The notes: generated by a model from the sequence alone, not told the origin. A stretch of 64,000 bases of DNA from Pseudisothecium myosuroides (GCA_951799445.1 OX637287.1:17794224-17858223), one strand, 5' to 3'; counted from the stretch's first letter, positions 46,430 through 61,100 are shown. Made by a program: numbers and translations.

Positions 46430-46765
46430 TTAGGTATACTTACCTTACCCAGACAAGGTGGAGTGACGTCTTCCTCAGACAGTTGACAACATTTGGCAGC
46501 AGTCAAATTTTTTGGAGCTCGCTCACACTTGGTGATGCGATGACATTTAGCTCTTTCCCAAATGGGCGGCAGTTCAGATGACTTGGGTGTGTAGTGTGGC
46601 CCGGTTTCTTATTGTTGTTGGGTCCTGCTTTGGTGTTTAGGTCTTGACTGCTGTTTGAAAATGTAAAGAGTTTCAACAAGGGTTTCTACCTCTGGTTTGC
46701 TGTACTGTTTCCCCAATCAATGAAAATCATCCATGTATTTCAAAAAAAATAAAAATAAAATGTTT
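46430..46765 (+). mobile_element. Possible non-LTR retrotransposon 3' end
   Basis: A 300-bp stretch of higher GC than its flanks ends in CAAAAAAAATAAAAATAAAA after TCAATGAAAATCATCC, like a LINE or retrocopied RNA 3' tail. No reverse transcriptase motif is visible, so the call rests on composition and the A-rich tail only. Confidence 0.3.
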
Positions 46766-46862
46766 GATGAATTATAGAAACTGAGATGATGTACAAAGTA
46801 AAGTTGCAAATGTCAATGCTAAGCCCCTCTATCACGCCGTACTTGCTACCTTAAACCCAAGC

Positions 46863-47795
46863 TTAACTCCTGAATTCCCAAGGTGTTTTTTTCATCAAAA
46901 ACCACTGAAAACTACTATTTTGATTGCAAAGTGTAAAAGCTTTCAAAAATTGTTTGTTTTGCATATCTAACAGTAGGATCTTGCACTAGACTAATTTGAA
47001 AATGCGTAGAAGAAATTTTGAAAACTTTGACCTAGTGGATTGCAAGATATTTGCATTTGAAGTGAAGAAATCTAGAACTTTTGCACCTTGTCTAAATATA
47101 TTTTTAAGGCTTTGAATCTTCACGCTTTAAAGTTTTGCCCCGCACATTTTGAATTTCTAATTTTTTACATTGAAGAGTTGAATTGAGAGTCTAGGAAAAA
47201 AATTGAAGAAAAAACCACTTAATTTTCATTCATTAAAAAATTGTTAAGTAGAACTAGGTTTAAGATTGAAGGGAAAACTAAAGTGTTGACATTTTAAAGA
47301 TGGAATGAAAAATCACTAATTCCAATGGTGAGATTGTTTTAGCGAGCTAACTAAACCCAATGCAAGTGTTCTTTTTTAAATTGTAAAGAATTTCATTTGA
47401 AAATAAATTCTACAAGTTCCTTTTCCCGTTCCTTTTTCAAGAAGATGCTTAAATTCCCCAAAAACAAGATTGTCCGCAATTTTCTCATCACTAATCCAAA
47501 TAGAATGAATCAGAACTTTCCATACAAACCAAAACACTTTCTATGAGAAATAAATTTTAAATTTTTTACTTTGACTTTCTGTGATTTTTTTGTGCCACCC
47601 AATGAATTCCATTTTGGACTGCAAAAAGCATAACTTTTGCATCACGGCACCGATTGAAATAAAAATTATGTTCCCCATAAGCTAATGTGATTTCCTATCT
47701 TTACAACAAGTTTCAAAAAATCATCACAAAAATTAAGACCTTAGGAGCCTACCCAAAATCCATTTTGTCCCCCAAAGGGACAATGGGAGTTTAGG
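46863..47795. mobile_element. TTAA element, copy 3 (degenerate ends)
   Basis: Begins TTAACTCCTGAATTCCCAAGG and ends around GGACAATGGGAGTTTAGGAG; both ends are worn. Interior order matches copy 2: ACTACTATTTTGATTGCAAAG, AGGATCTTGCA, GTGGATTGCAAGATAT, CATAACTTTTGCATCA. Confidence 0.65.
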
Positions 47796-50619
47796 AGCAT
47801 CGGTTGTATTGAACCCTTCACAATTGTATTATTCCATTCTTAATATGCTTGGCATGTGGGGGTTGATTTTTTATTATTAGGTATTAGAGATTATATTTTA
47901 TTATGGCTAGACTTCCGGTATCCCAAAATCAATGGGATGAATCCCAATGACCCGTACTATTGTTGTTTTGAGTAAACCTTAGACTTAACAGGCTTCCGGT
48001 TCTATCATTTATATTTTCATTAATTATATGAATCGCGTAGAGGGAATCATTTCACTTCTTTGATCAAGTTTTACGTGCTTTTAGATTATTCATTGCTAAA
48101 CATTGTTTTCAGTGATATGCTACGTTTATTTGTAAATTTGCTGATGAATGGGCACATTGTAGTAGGTATGTAACAAAATCAAATAAACAATCCCCTACAT
48201 TATATTTCTAACCTCTATTATGTCAAGGATTAATTATAACATTTCATTTCCTTGTTTCATTTTGCCATGTCAACATATAAAATGCAAAATTGTCCACAAG
48301 TTGTACAAATCTAAATGGAGTGGCTAAAAGTACACATATATATACAAATATATGCACAAAGAAATTTAAAAATATACAAATATATACAAATACATCCACA
48401 TATACCTTTAATTTGGGGAGTAGATGGTTGTTTGAATGAATTGAAATTTTAGATGGTTTCAAACCTACTCATATACTAATTAAAACAACACGAAATGATA
48501 GTATAGATTTGGATTTACAGACAATCATTTGCATGAACCAATAGAAAAAAAACACTCGACTCAGTGGAATTGGCATGCCAATTTTCCTCATAGAAAAGAT
48601 TGTTGTTCTACCAATTGCTTGCATTGGTGGTCTTAACTTGCAAAAATTATCATTAGTTAGACATTCTTGTATAGGGCCAAGCGCATTGATTGTACATATA
48701 ATTGCGTACTCAAAAGTGTTTTTTTTCAAAAGTATGGTACCCCTAAGTTTTTCAAGAATGTGTTTCATCCATTCTATTGTATTGTACTCTATTGCAATCT
48801 TGCATGTAAACTATCAGGACCTTCTTTCTTTAAGCAAAACAAATACAAAATATACACTTTCTTCATCTTACAAATAATTCTTTCTTGCTTTTTTTTACCT
48901 TCTTCATTTCTATGTTGTAGCAACATTAATATTACATCATTGTTTAGCAATTTCAAATGTACACCAATAAGTTGCAAGTTTGTTTTCATCTTCTTCATTT
49001 CTATGTTGAAGTAACATTAATATTACACCACTTTTTTGCAATTTCAAATGTACACCAATAAATTGCAACCTAGAATTGTATAGATGAAAAATTAAGGCTC
49101 TTCAAACAAATGGAAGTGGAAGCATGTCAAAGCATTGTTGGACATATCTTTTCAAGAAAAAAAAATCATTATTGGTCATATTTGACATAAATGTTGCAAA
49201 TGTAAGGTAGAAGTACGCTATTTATGATGGTCCTTCTATGATGACTTTATAGGGTGACCTATTGTCGACAACAATTGGATGTATTGTTTATCAAAAAATA
49301 TAGTCTATTTGTACCTTCTCATCCATTCATCTCTCTCCCTTCTTGCTTAGGAAGAAGCGCCAGAGCTAACCATAATAGGTGAGTCTATGAGACTCGGAAT
49401 AGGTCTGAATGAAAAATCCACATTTCTATTGAATAAAATATTCATTTAAGGTTGACTTTAGGTATTTGGTGGTAGCTCATGCAGCTACTTTTTACAATGT
49501 GAGTGCATTTAGGAAAGCTAAATTCCTTGAAACAGTTTTAGTAAATTTTGGTACGTAGGAAGAAGAATAAAATTGGCATCTAATCCAAACGGTTTTATAT
49601 TTTTTGGACCTTTGTAGAATTGAATACAAATTTTTGAAGTTGAAATGAAATGGTCACTAACTAAAAAAGCGACCACCTCCTAAAAGGTACACTATTGGTA
49701 CATTAAAGGAAGCCAAATACACCCTTGTGTTGTTGGTTGCTTTTAAAGCAGGGTTGCTTTAAGAACACCGTACTTACTTTTCAAATAAAATAAAACAACT
49801 AACTTTCAATAAATCCTACTACCTCCGTCCCAAAATGATCTTCTTGTTAGACAAATTATTCTGGATTAAGGCTAAAAAATCATTGTAAAGATCCATTTTG
49901 CGTTGTAAATAGAATTTGGTACACTCTTAGCGTCCTAGAAACAATGTACAATATGCTCATCAAAAAAGATGTAGTACATTGCTTTGTATCACTCTTATAA
50001 TATGTAAACATGAATGTTCTGAAGATTATATAGTTGGAATTTGGATTTTTTTTCAATTTTTTTAGAAACATTTTATGATCAAAATAATCTCATGAACCTC
50101 TCTATGTATTCAAAATACTCCAATGAACCTCCAAAATAGTGTTGAAAACTAACAAATTAGTCACCGTTTTTCTATAATCATATTCTCTTATATAATTTTC
50201 TAGGATTGATGTAAAAAATCCAGCAAAATGTTTTACTTATATTAGAATCTTGGTCCACATGTCCAACAACTTTAAACATTACTTGAAGTCAACTTCAAAA
50301 TAAAATTACAATAATTGATGAATGCCTTGAAGAAAGAATTGTAAAACAAGAACTCATCATTTTAGTATTAGTGCATCATATATTAAAAAATCAATAGAGA
50401 AACAAATTGTTAATAAGTGTATTGCAAATAGTTCCTAGTACCATTGTTAATAAGTGTATTGCAAATGTATTGTAATATTCTAACTTTTAAAGTGTGAATA
50501 ATACAGTTCATGGTCTTTTAAATTGCAATAGAATATATATCAATTAGAGTTTTCAAATTTATACAATGAAATATATCTGAAAATTGTATGTGCATCAAAT
50601 AATGTGCATCTAAAGCTTT
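47796..50619. other. Gene-free AT-rich spacer
   Basis: No gene supported. It contains the second copy of dispersed repeat family B (49500-49780) and short direct repeats such as TTCTTCATTTCTATGTTG (48900 and 48990). Confidence 0.5.
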
Positions 50620-51493
50620 TTCATGTTTAGAAGCCCAAAACTACTTCAAAATGCTAGTCTCCAAAGCAAGCCTAAAATCTTCATCTATATTTGTTTTTTA
50701 ACAAACTCAATTGTAAGATCTTTTACTTAATTTGTTAAGAGTACACCCTCCTGAAATTTTAGAATAAAAAACCTTACCAATTGCAAAATCATGATGCTTG
50801 GATTTCAAAAAACTTATTTTCAACTCTTTCTAAGTGGTTAGATTTCATCTTTCAAACATTTTACCCAAAAATTTGAAGATCCTACACATTAGGAGCACAA
50901 TGAGGCCTGCAAGAGGACACAACTTCTGAACCAGGGTTCCTGCTGACTTTTTTTTCTTGCAACTCTCCATAATATAGTAATTAGAAAGAAGTAGAGAATG
51001 ATTCAAAATACTAAATTGTTAAGAATTTAGTTATGGAATTGAAAACTACCAATCTTAATGCTTGTAATGTTGTAGTAAACAATCTACATCCTATTATTTA
51101 TTTTTCAACAAAAATTAAAAATTCAGTTAAATAAAGGACTTCAAAGTTTATTTTAGAGTAGAGATTCTATAATTGCCCGCAATCAAAAATTTCTCATAAC
51201 TTTCTTCTCATTAATTATATATATACACATAAATTTAGAAAACAAATTTCAAATTTTTGTTTCTTGAAAATGCTATTTTTTTGAGCTATCCGGGTTGAGG
51301 AAAAAACACACATATCATACAGTAATTTTTTAACCATGTATTCAAAAGTTATAAACAATATTGGGCTTTAAAGATACTCCTTAACCGCATATTGTGTGAA
51401 AATTTCAAAGAAACAAAAAAAAATTCCATTTGTAGTGAATTGCCCAAAATCACTATGTTGCCAAAAAACCCAATTTGGTCCTTTAGGAGTTAA
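50620..51493. mobile_element. TTAA element, copy 4 (left end worn)
   Basis: The right end CAATTTGGTCCTTTAGGAGTTAA is clear. The interior from about 50985 matches copy 1 closely (GAATTTAGTTATGGAATTGA, AATGCTTGTAATGTTGTAG, GACTTCAAAGTTTATTTTAGA). The left boundary is approximate. Confidence 0.65.
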
Positions 51494-52195
51494 AGTAACT
51501 TTATTTGAAAATCCACTTCAATTCACCACCACCTTGCATTGAATACATTTTCAATTTGAATTACCATATTCATAATTACATCAACCTTGAAATTTCTATT
51601 GTCAAAATTATTAAAACTACATATTTTTTAAAGACAAGTATAGCATTCAAAACTAGTCCACCTCTGTTTCAATAGAGATTAAGCCTTTGATAAAGTATTA
51701 TGTATAGTGATCATGATTGTTTCTCATATTTTCCATCAAATTCTTAAGAAATCCAAAAGGCTTGAAGATGATGAAATTTTATACAAAGTATCAAAGCTTT
51801 ATTTCCATAATTTGTAAGTTGTAACCTATATTGAAGACAAAAAATTTCATCATCGAGTTTAATATCACTTTCAGTTTCTTCTCTATACCTTTAGAACAAA
51901 AAATCAAGTACCCAATTAAATTAGTCATATTTCATATGATCTTAAAAGAATATGATTTTGTTGACAAATAAGGGTCCTTTTAATTAAAATTTACCATGTA
52001 TACATAGAATTAGAAATATAAGATGAATTTGAAGTGTTGCTAAAGAATGGTCTTTCTTTTGTTATATTGGATTTCATTGAATTATCAAATATAATCGTAC
52101 GCATTATTTCAAAGAGCCTTAAAGACTTTTTTAATTTAATTTGTATGGTCATTTTTCTTTTGTATTATTTTTCAAAAAATATTGTATTTTTATAT
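51494..52195. other. Region downstream of the SCAPER gene
   Basis: AT-rich; presumably holds the SCAPER 3' UTR. Nothing else seen. Confidence 0.45.
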
Positions 52196-55100
52196 TTATA
52201 AGCACTTTACTAATTGACCCATCCAAGTGCTTGATGAAAAAAACTCCTCAGCATAAGTCCATAAGCCTTTTGGAAAGCGGTTTCGCAATTCAAAAGCAAC
52301 TGGAAGTGGATCCATCACTGTAATTCTTGATATATCATTAATTTCAAAATTATTACTTGATAATCTTGGTGACTTAACATTTTTTCTAGCAACATCATCA
52401 ATCAAAACTCCATTTACGAGACTACTTATTCCTTGATTAAAGTCAAGACTTTTACTTAGTCTTGAGCTCAAGGCATGAGGTGGTCTCATTGTAGGAGTTT
52501 GTATGGTACTACAACTACTCATGTGATCTTGTCTTGTACCTTCTAGACTTGAAAGACTAGGAGCAAACATGCCAAGCTTTTCCTTTGCCATCATACTTTT
52601 TGAAGGACTAAATAAAGTTTTTGGAAGAGATAATCTTTGTATAGATCGTTGATTATCAAAAGCTTCTTTATTGTCATTTCTAGAAGTTTTAACATTGTTC
52701 TGTGTTGTTTTTTCTTGTAGATTTTTCATTTCTTCTTGATCCTTGGAAATGTCAATAGAGTTTAAAGAACAAAATAGACCTGTTCTTGAACTCTTTAAAA
52801 AAGTAAGCAAGATTTCCATACTTAATTGTTGTTGCACCATATCACGATTAATTTCACTACCATAACAAATTGCTAACAATGTTCCTATTAAAATTGGAGT
52901 CAATTTGGAATCGCTGAAGAAAACAAAAGGAAGATTGCACATCTGAGCACCACACAAGGTTATAGCATTACAATATGAACTTATATGTAAGAATTTATAT
53001 TTTTAGAAATTAAATGAATAATTATTTAAAATAAATTTATATTAAAATGTACTTTTGAATGGAATTAGCATAGAGTTCATTAAATAGTATATACTTCAAG
53101 ATAAAATTTGATATTACTTTCAAATATTAATGAAATATCATATATTTGTACCTTTTGGAGTATTGTGGGATTTTTTCCCCATCGCAACAAGGCTTGATTT
53201 TCCGGATTCAGTAAAGTAGCATAACCTAAAAACATCATTGTTTCTAGCAATAATGCCGCAATCTAAATTGAAAAAGGCAGTATCTTTATGTAAGATATTA
53301 AACTAGATTTTAATCTTATAAAATATAGTGAGAGTTTTAAATTATAATAAATAATATCAAAATTTTGAATAAAATTTTATTGAAATTTTGCATACTACAA
53401 TGTACCAACTTCATCGTCTCAATGCACCATTTACATTAATTGTTAATAAAACTTTGAAACTTCCCACCACTAAATGCAAATTGAATTTGAAATAAATTCA
53501 TTCTTTAATGCAAATCCATTCTATTTAAAGTACATAATTATATTGTAGAAATCCATGTAATAATATCTATAAGGTTTGTATAAAAAACTGTGCACTAAAG
53601 AGTGCTTTATAATAGTGCATTATGCAAACTAATTTTAGAAATTGCATTGATTACAATGAGACAATTTTTGACAATTTTAACATAATTTTGGGATATAATA
53701 AGGATTGTATCTTTTATTTTTATACTATTTTAAATTTTTATTTTTTTTAATTGTTCACTTCAATGTTCAATACCTCCAACAAGTTTTCACAGTTTTATAA
53801 ACTTACATTCCCTATTTTGTTTTTAAAAAGTGTTATTTATACAAATTATAAGGAAGACATTGATTTCTCATAAATTTTTTGATGAAGGTCAATCATGAAT
53901 TTGTTGAGGAAAAGTAGGGTGGATTTTCTAGTTGGAACAAAATGGATATTTAGGTTCAAACTTGCAAATGAAGCATTTCATACACTGAATGTATGATGGG
54001 ACTTAATTGTATAGTAGTGTGCTTTTGCCTTATAGTTACTACAAATGAAATGTACAATATATTATAAATTGAAACATCAAAAATCTACCTCGTCAACGCT
54101 AGTCTTCCAATTGGTTGTACAATATGTTAATAAAAAACTCATGAGTTGATAGAATTCTAGGCATACATCTGGTAATGCCTATAAAGCAGTTGTAAGTGAT
54201 TATTAGTAGAGGCTTTTAAATTGACCACATCATTTTTATTGAATGTTTCATATAGAATCCTTTGAAAGAAACTAATTGTCATTCATTTGAAAGGCTGTAA
54301 AAACAAAATAAAAACAAGCTTTGTAACTAATTAAGTTTAAAATATAGAGCAATAAAATGAAATATAAATGCTGCTAAGTAATTTTAGAGATACAGTAGAA
54401 CCTCTCTTATTGCATACTGTCTTAGTGCATATATGCACTAAGAGAGGTCGTGATATTTGTGAACAGTAGTTGGAGGCCCCATAGTGAGAGGCCACGGTAG
54501 CCAAAGTTCTGACAGAACCTCTCTTACTGCATAAACCTCTCTTACTGCATAAACCTCTCTTAATGCATAGTCCCGACTCTATGCATTAAGACAGGTTCTA
54601 CTGTATAACATTAGCATATAATATTTTTTGGGGATTAAAAGTAAGATTTTAGATGGTATTTAGGTAGAAGGAAAGGATTGCATTTTAAAATAGAACCAAG
54701 AAATATACCAATTTGTTTTGAACAAGAGAAAGATCAAGCCTTGCAATATTATTGAGAACTTGTAACATCATTATTGCAACTTCATTAAAATTTAGTGGTA
54801 ATGCAATAATTGTCTGAATCACATATAAAAACTAATTAAATAAATGTTGAGATTGAAATAGTATTAATGTTTTCCTCTTAAATTTTTTGAAAACTATTGT
54901 GAATATTTTTGAAATAGAATGAATATCAAAATAGCTTATTTATTAAAAAATAAAAATAAAAATATTTAATATTTAAAGATTACATGTATTGTAGTATAAT
55001 TATCTATACTTCCAACTATCTCCTTTATTTTTACCTCATTTGATTCAACAATTACATGCAATATCTTTTTAATTGTTTTATTGAAATTATATTAATTTAG

Positions 55101-58100
55101 CTATATCCAAAAAAAATTAGCACTAGAATATTATTGTACCTCTTTTTGAGATGATGCATCAATTGGAAGAATCATCCCAATCAAAAGAGAAAGAAGTCCA
55201 ACTAATCCAGTCTCTGAAATAGCAGCAATTAAAAATGTAGTTGACTCAGAAAGTGAAGAGGTTTTTTGACTTATTACGATTCGTGGAATTCCTCCACTAA
55301 ATTTATAAAAATCCTCCTTTGATTTATTAGTCATATCTCTACTACTATGGTTGATGACTATGGGTATAGATGTGAAAACACTCTCTTTTGTAAATTCTTC
55401 TTTTCTAATATTAGATTGGTTTTGCTTCAAACATGATTTGTGTACAAAAATGTTGATAGGTTCTTCATGAGTTGTAGTGAGAGATTTTCTTTTTGACCCT
55501 GTTAAAACTTCTATCAATTTTAGACTAAAGATAATGAGATTTGGAATAGGAGTTTGATTGCCTTGTTGCCAATGAAATATACTAAAGATATTTTGCAATT
55601 GATGTATAAGTCCACAAGCAACAAGTAAATCAACCAGATCATCTTGTATACTTAATTGATTTTTATCAATGCATGAATGTTCCATAATAGATATTATACA
55701 ATTCAATAATCCTTCTAAGACTTCTTGTAACACATTAAATTCTTTAGTTTTCTTTATTTGGTCATCATTGGATTCATGTGTTTCTTGATTAGAAGAAAAA
55801 AAATTGGGCTCTTGATAAAAATTGCCAAAAGAATTAAATATTTCCAAACTTGACAAGAGCATAGGAACCAAAGGAGGAAGCAAATTACGAATTATATAAT
55901 AGCTTCTATTGGCTGGAAGATACAAGAGTTTTTTTTGAATTTGCAACAAACCCAAGGTGGTAGTTGGGTCTTGACGTAAAGGAATTGTTGTAGCTACATA
56001 GTCAAGAAGGCCTAGTTGGCGAGCAACATGTAGCTCAGATTGTTTTCCTTCTAAACACTAAGAACAACTTTATATGTTAGTTGAATATAGAAAATAAAAA
56101 AGGTATTTTTTCAAATATAGAATTGTAGCAAGTGGTTATTACAAACACTAAAAATGTGATGTTTTGATTCTTGTACTAGAGTATTTGCATGCTATAGTAT
56201 TCAAACTTTTTTGTCACAATACACCAATGTGCATCAAAGTTTAAAACTTTGATCATTCATGTAGGCATGTAGAAATTGAACTTGAAGTGGTTTTTTGATG
56301 AATGTTGGTACATTAAATACATACCTTATGCAAAAAATACTCTCCACCACAAGTTTCATTTCCATAGAGCAAGTTGAATTTTCAAAGTTTTCAACTTTGG
56401 TGCACATCTGGGTGATTGCAAGAAAGACCGACCGATTTTGTCACACATTAGCAAAACTAGGTTGTCTTCTGCTATAACTTTTGAATTATGAATCCAATGC
56501 CAAAAATAAAATACACCAAGTTTATATGTCTTGATAGTTATTGTATTCCTTATTTTTTATATTTAAAAAAAAAATCATTTAATATTTAAAATTCAATCTC
56601 TCTAATTTGTCACACTTTCAAGTTTAGGGGTTTTGAATACCCATGAGCGGTTCAAATTAATGATTTCTTATTGAAATTTCTATGGTACATTCCTCTAGTA
56701 GGCAGACATGTTCCTACCAAAGGACGTCTAAAAATACATTATTCTATGTCCTCTATGCTTGTGCAAAGAGGCCTCCCTTGCGCACGCACTTGTGAACAGT
56801 AGAAATGGTTTTGACCTCATTTTTTTGGTTGAAACTCATCACTAGGAAGTCCTTCCAAAAGTACTATTTTTAATTTTTTTAATAATTGTTTTTCCTATTT
56901 ATTACAAATTAAAGCGTCAAAGTATATATTTTTTGGGACATATTCTCGAACATAGAATTCTGGCAAAAAAATACATACTTTAATGTTTCAATTTGTAATA
57001 AATAGGAAAAACAGTTATTAAAAAAACTAAAAATAGTCCATTTGGAAGGACTTTCTAGTGATGAGTTTCAACCAAAAAAATGAGGTTCACAAGGGCGCGC
57101 GCAAGGGAGGCCTCTTTACACAAACGTAGAGGACATAAAATAATGTATTTTTAGATGTCCTTTGGTAGGAACATGTCTGCCTACTAGAAAAATGTACCTA
57201 AGAAATTTCAACTGAAAATCATTAAATTAAGTTGCTCAATAGTATTCAAAAACCCTAAATTTGAAAGTGTGACAAATTAGAGAAATTGAATTTTAAATAT
57301 TAAATGATTTTTTTAAAATTTTGAAAAATAAGGGATACAAGTACAATTAAGATATCTAGAAATAGTTTTTTTGTTTTTGGCATTGGATTTATAATTCAAA
57401 AGTTATAGTAGAGGACAACCTTGTTCTACCAAAGTGTGACAAAAAACGGTCGGTCTTTCTTGCAATCATCCATCTATACATTGTGACAAAAAAAATTTGT
57501 GTATCATAGAGTGCAAATATCCACTAATTATAAAAAATAACGTTAAAAAATAAATATTATTCCAAATCATCATTATTGCAAACAATAGAAAAAAAAATTT
57601 GATTCATGAAATTATTAAATCAAAATTGATTTTGTATTATAGTCAAGGACTTAACAATATACCTTGGCAATATCTAAAACAACTATAGTAGTTGTTGTCA
57701 CATTTTTTGAAAATTGTATGTGGCGAAGTTCATCCATCCACTTTCCTATTTTTCCCTTAGCCAAACCTACACAACTTATGTTTATCGTGTGAAAAATCAC
57801 AAACACAAAATGGAAAATTTCTATAAATTATAGTGCGTTCCAAAATGACTAATAAATTAAGCACTATTTTATTTTTAAATGTAATTTGAATCTATTCTTT
57901 ATTTTTTTTAATAATAAGGCACTTTAAAATCAATTTATAAGATATTTTAATAATGTAATTTGAAGAAATTAGAATAATAGTGAAATTAATTTGAAAAAAC
58001 AAACATATCAATTATAAATAATGTACATATTTTTATAAAGAATTTTCATAATTATCTTTGTACCTGTGGTAGTAGCTGAACCAATTCCAATACTTTCTAT

Positions 58101-61100
58101 TCCTAAAGGAGGCTCAGAAAACTCAAATTTTTTATTTGCTAACTTCAATCTTACATTTCTAATTTTTTTCTTCATGGCTTGTTTTTGAAAGAGTGTAGTG
58201 CTTTTAGATTGTTGAGATAAATGATCAAAATAATCAAAATACTCTTTATTCTTATGAAGAGATTTTTGGTTCCCAAAACTATCCATCTTCCAAAAATTAC
58301 TATGTTTACTAGTTTCATTGTATTTGTCTCCTAACTCTCCTTCACTAGTCAATGATACTCTACTATTAATTTCATCAAGGCAAGCCATACGCCGTTTTGC
58401 ACCTTGTTTCAATCTTTTTGCAAGTCTATCTTCAATGAGACAAATGTCATATTCACAAACATTAGTTTTCGTAGTGTTTTTTTTAATATATGCTATCTTG
58501 CTTTTATTTGTTTTTTCATTGTTCAATTTGACGTCTATTTTTTCTTGATTTTGTAACTTGGCAACACAATTATCATGGCATATTTTTGGAGCATCAACTA
58601 TTATGTTTTTTTGTAATTCTTGAAAGTTCTCTCCAATTTGAAGTTTTTTGGGACAATTTTGTGATATAAAACTTTCTTTTCTAATCAAATTAAGAGTTTT
58701 GGCACTTTGAGGTTTTTCAAAACCTTGGCACCTTGATGGACCTCGTCGAGGTGTTGCAAATGCATCTAACCAACTTGTTTTTTGCTTCAAATTATCACTA
58801 TGACATTTGGTAGTCCAAGTCCAAGCTCCAAGTCTTTCTTTGTTACTAGATTTTTCTTTTTCTTTAATTTTGAGGTTTGAACAAGCGCGGATATTACTTG
58901 ACTCTGTAGGTCTCATTAGTCGGCCTGTAAAGGTGCTATGCAAAATTTTCTTATTTGGTTTGCACTTTTGTGGCTCATTTTCTACAAATCCCACCATCTT
59001 CCTTCGTTCTTCATCAACTCGGTAGCCAATCACAGATGCAGCTCGATTTTGGGTATTAATCAATAATTCACTTTCTTTGTTTCTTTCTTCAAATGTCTCT
59101 AAATTTTTTCTTCCTATAAATCATAAAATTATTAAGACTATATTATTAAAGGAGATTTTTTTTTTAATGATCCTAATAAGTTACTACATGTAGGTTAGAT
59201 TAAGAATTTGATACACTATATGCACATCTATTTATTTGTCTATTTAGATCAATTCTTAAGTAATGATAAAAAATTATTAAGGCAATTTTGTGAATCATAC
59301 CATTTAATGCCAAAGTTTGACAATATGTTTTAGGTTCATTGGCAATTGATGATTCAACTTCATTTACAATCATTCCAATTTTGCAATCTGTATTTCTATT
59401 TTCAAATTGGGATCTTGGATGAGGAGGTCTTTTAAAGACCTAATAAATCAAATATTAAGTAATAAAATAATAATGCAAAGTTAAAAAAAACTTATATTTA
59501 AATACAAAAATTTAGATCATAATTAAACATGGTGAGTTTAGTAAATCTATTATTTAAATCTATATAATTATATATTAAAATTTATAATTATTTTACTAAA
59601 TTATTTTATTAAATACGTAATAAATATTATTTAAATAAATTTCTTCAAATTCACCTCCCAAGGTAAAGATTGAAAGTGTCTTTTATTTCTCCCTTCAACT
59701 CCATCAACTTCAGAAATCAAATTTGTAGTATTAAAAATACTAGTAGGTTCTATAGTACTTTCAATCTTTTCTATATCAATATGGGTCTTGGTCTTCTTTT
59801 TGTTGCCTTCAATTTGAGGCTGCTTGTCATTAATTTCAATCTCACATTTTATCATATAATCATCAATATTCAAAGTTTCTTCACTAATTTTCAAATCATG
59901 AATTTTTTGAACATTATGGACGACAATTGTGGTGTCATAGGATTTTTCATTAAATTCTCTCTTTTCAATAGTACTAGACTTAAATTCATCTTTATTTCCT
60001 TTACTTGTTGAGGAATGCATCTTTTCTTCTAAAGCCAAATGTGCAAGTTGTTTTTCTTGTTTTTGAATTTCATAATCTTTGCCAATGATTTTAGGTATTG
60101 GATTTTCTTCAATAGTTTGGAGTTCAATGATTTTTATTTTTGATAGATTTTCAATTTTTTCTTCATTATAATTTTGAAAACCATCATTTAATTTCTCAGC
60201 TTTTGAAACCTCCAATTTCTTTTCAACATCTAATTTGCTAGTCTCTCCCTCTGATTTCATAATACTAGGATAAGTATTGGTTTTATCAACACCAATACTT
60301 GATTTTAATTCTTTAAAATCTTGACTTGCTTCTTCTAAAAATAGAATTGCTTCATTCATCTTTTCTGAAGCACCTTGGAGATCACAAAGAAAATAGAGCT
60401 CATCAACAGCTCGACTAAGGTTTTCAAATAGGAAGCACCATAACCTTGCTCGAAACCATTCTTTACAATCTCCTGCATTGAATAATACACGCAAGTCATA
60501 TGCAAAAAAAGATAAATATGCTTTTGTATCACTGCATCATAGTGAAATTGTAATTTGTTTGAGTTTCTAGTTTAAAAAAATTAAAAATATCCTTTAATAT
60601 TTAAAAGATATTTTAACACTAGAATGAATGGAACTTAATTTAAACATATTGTATTTTTCAATCATCCAAGTACAATTTTGAAGGATAAAAAAATTTGCAA
60701 ACAAATAATAAATCTTTTTGTCTATTCAAAGATAATCAAATTCAATAAATTTGCACTCACTTCTATTGGATTCTAAAGCCAATCCATTACCTTCATTCTT
60801 TGAAGCTCCTTCATTTGCCTTTTCACTTGTTTTTTCTTGCATTCCTTCACCATCTTTAAGAAAGCATTGTCTTTTATAATCAATATTTGGCATAGAACTT
60901 TTGCGAGGAGTTTTTGGTGACGTAGATATAGTCAAGTTATGTTCATTTCCACACAATAGATTTTCAAATGCCTCTTGTTTTAATTTCAATTCTTTCTCTA
61001 ATTCTATCTTGCTACTCACCAATGATGTTGTAGAGTTAATAGTGGCTTCCCATGTTGTACTATCCAAAGGTTTTGAAATATAGTAATCTTTATAAGAATT

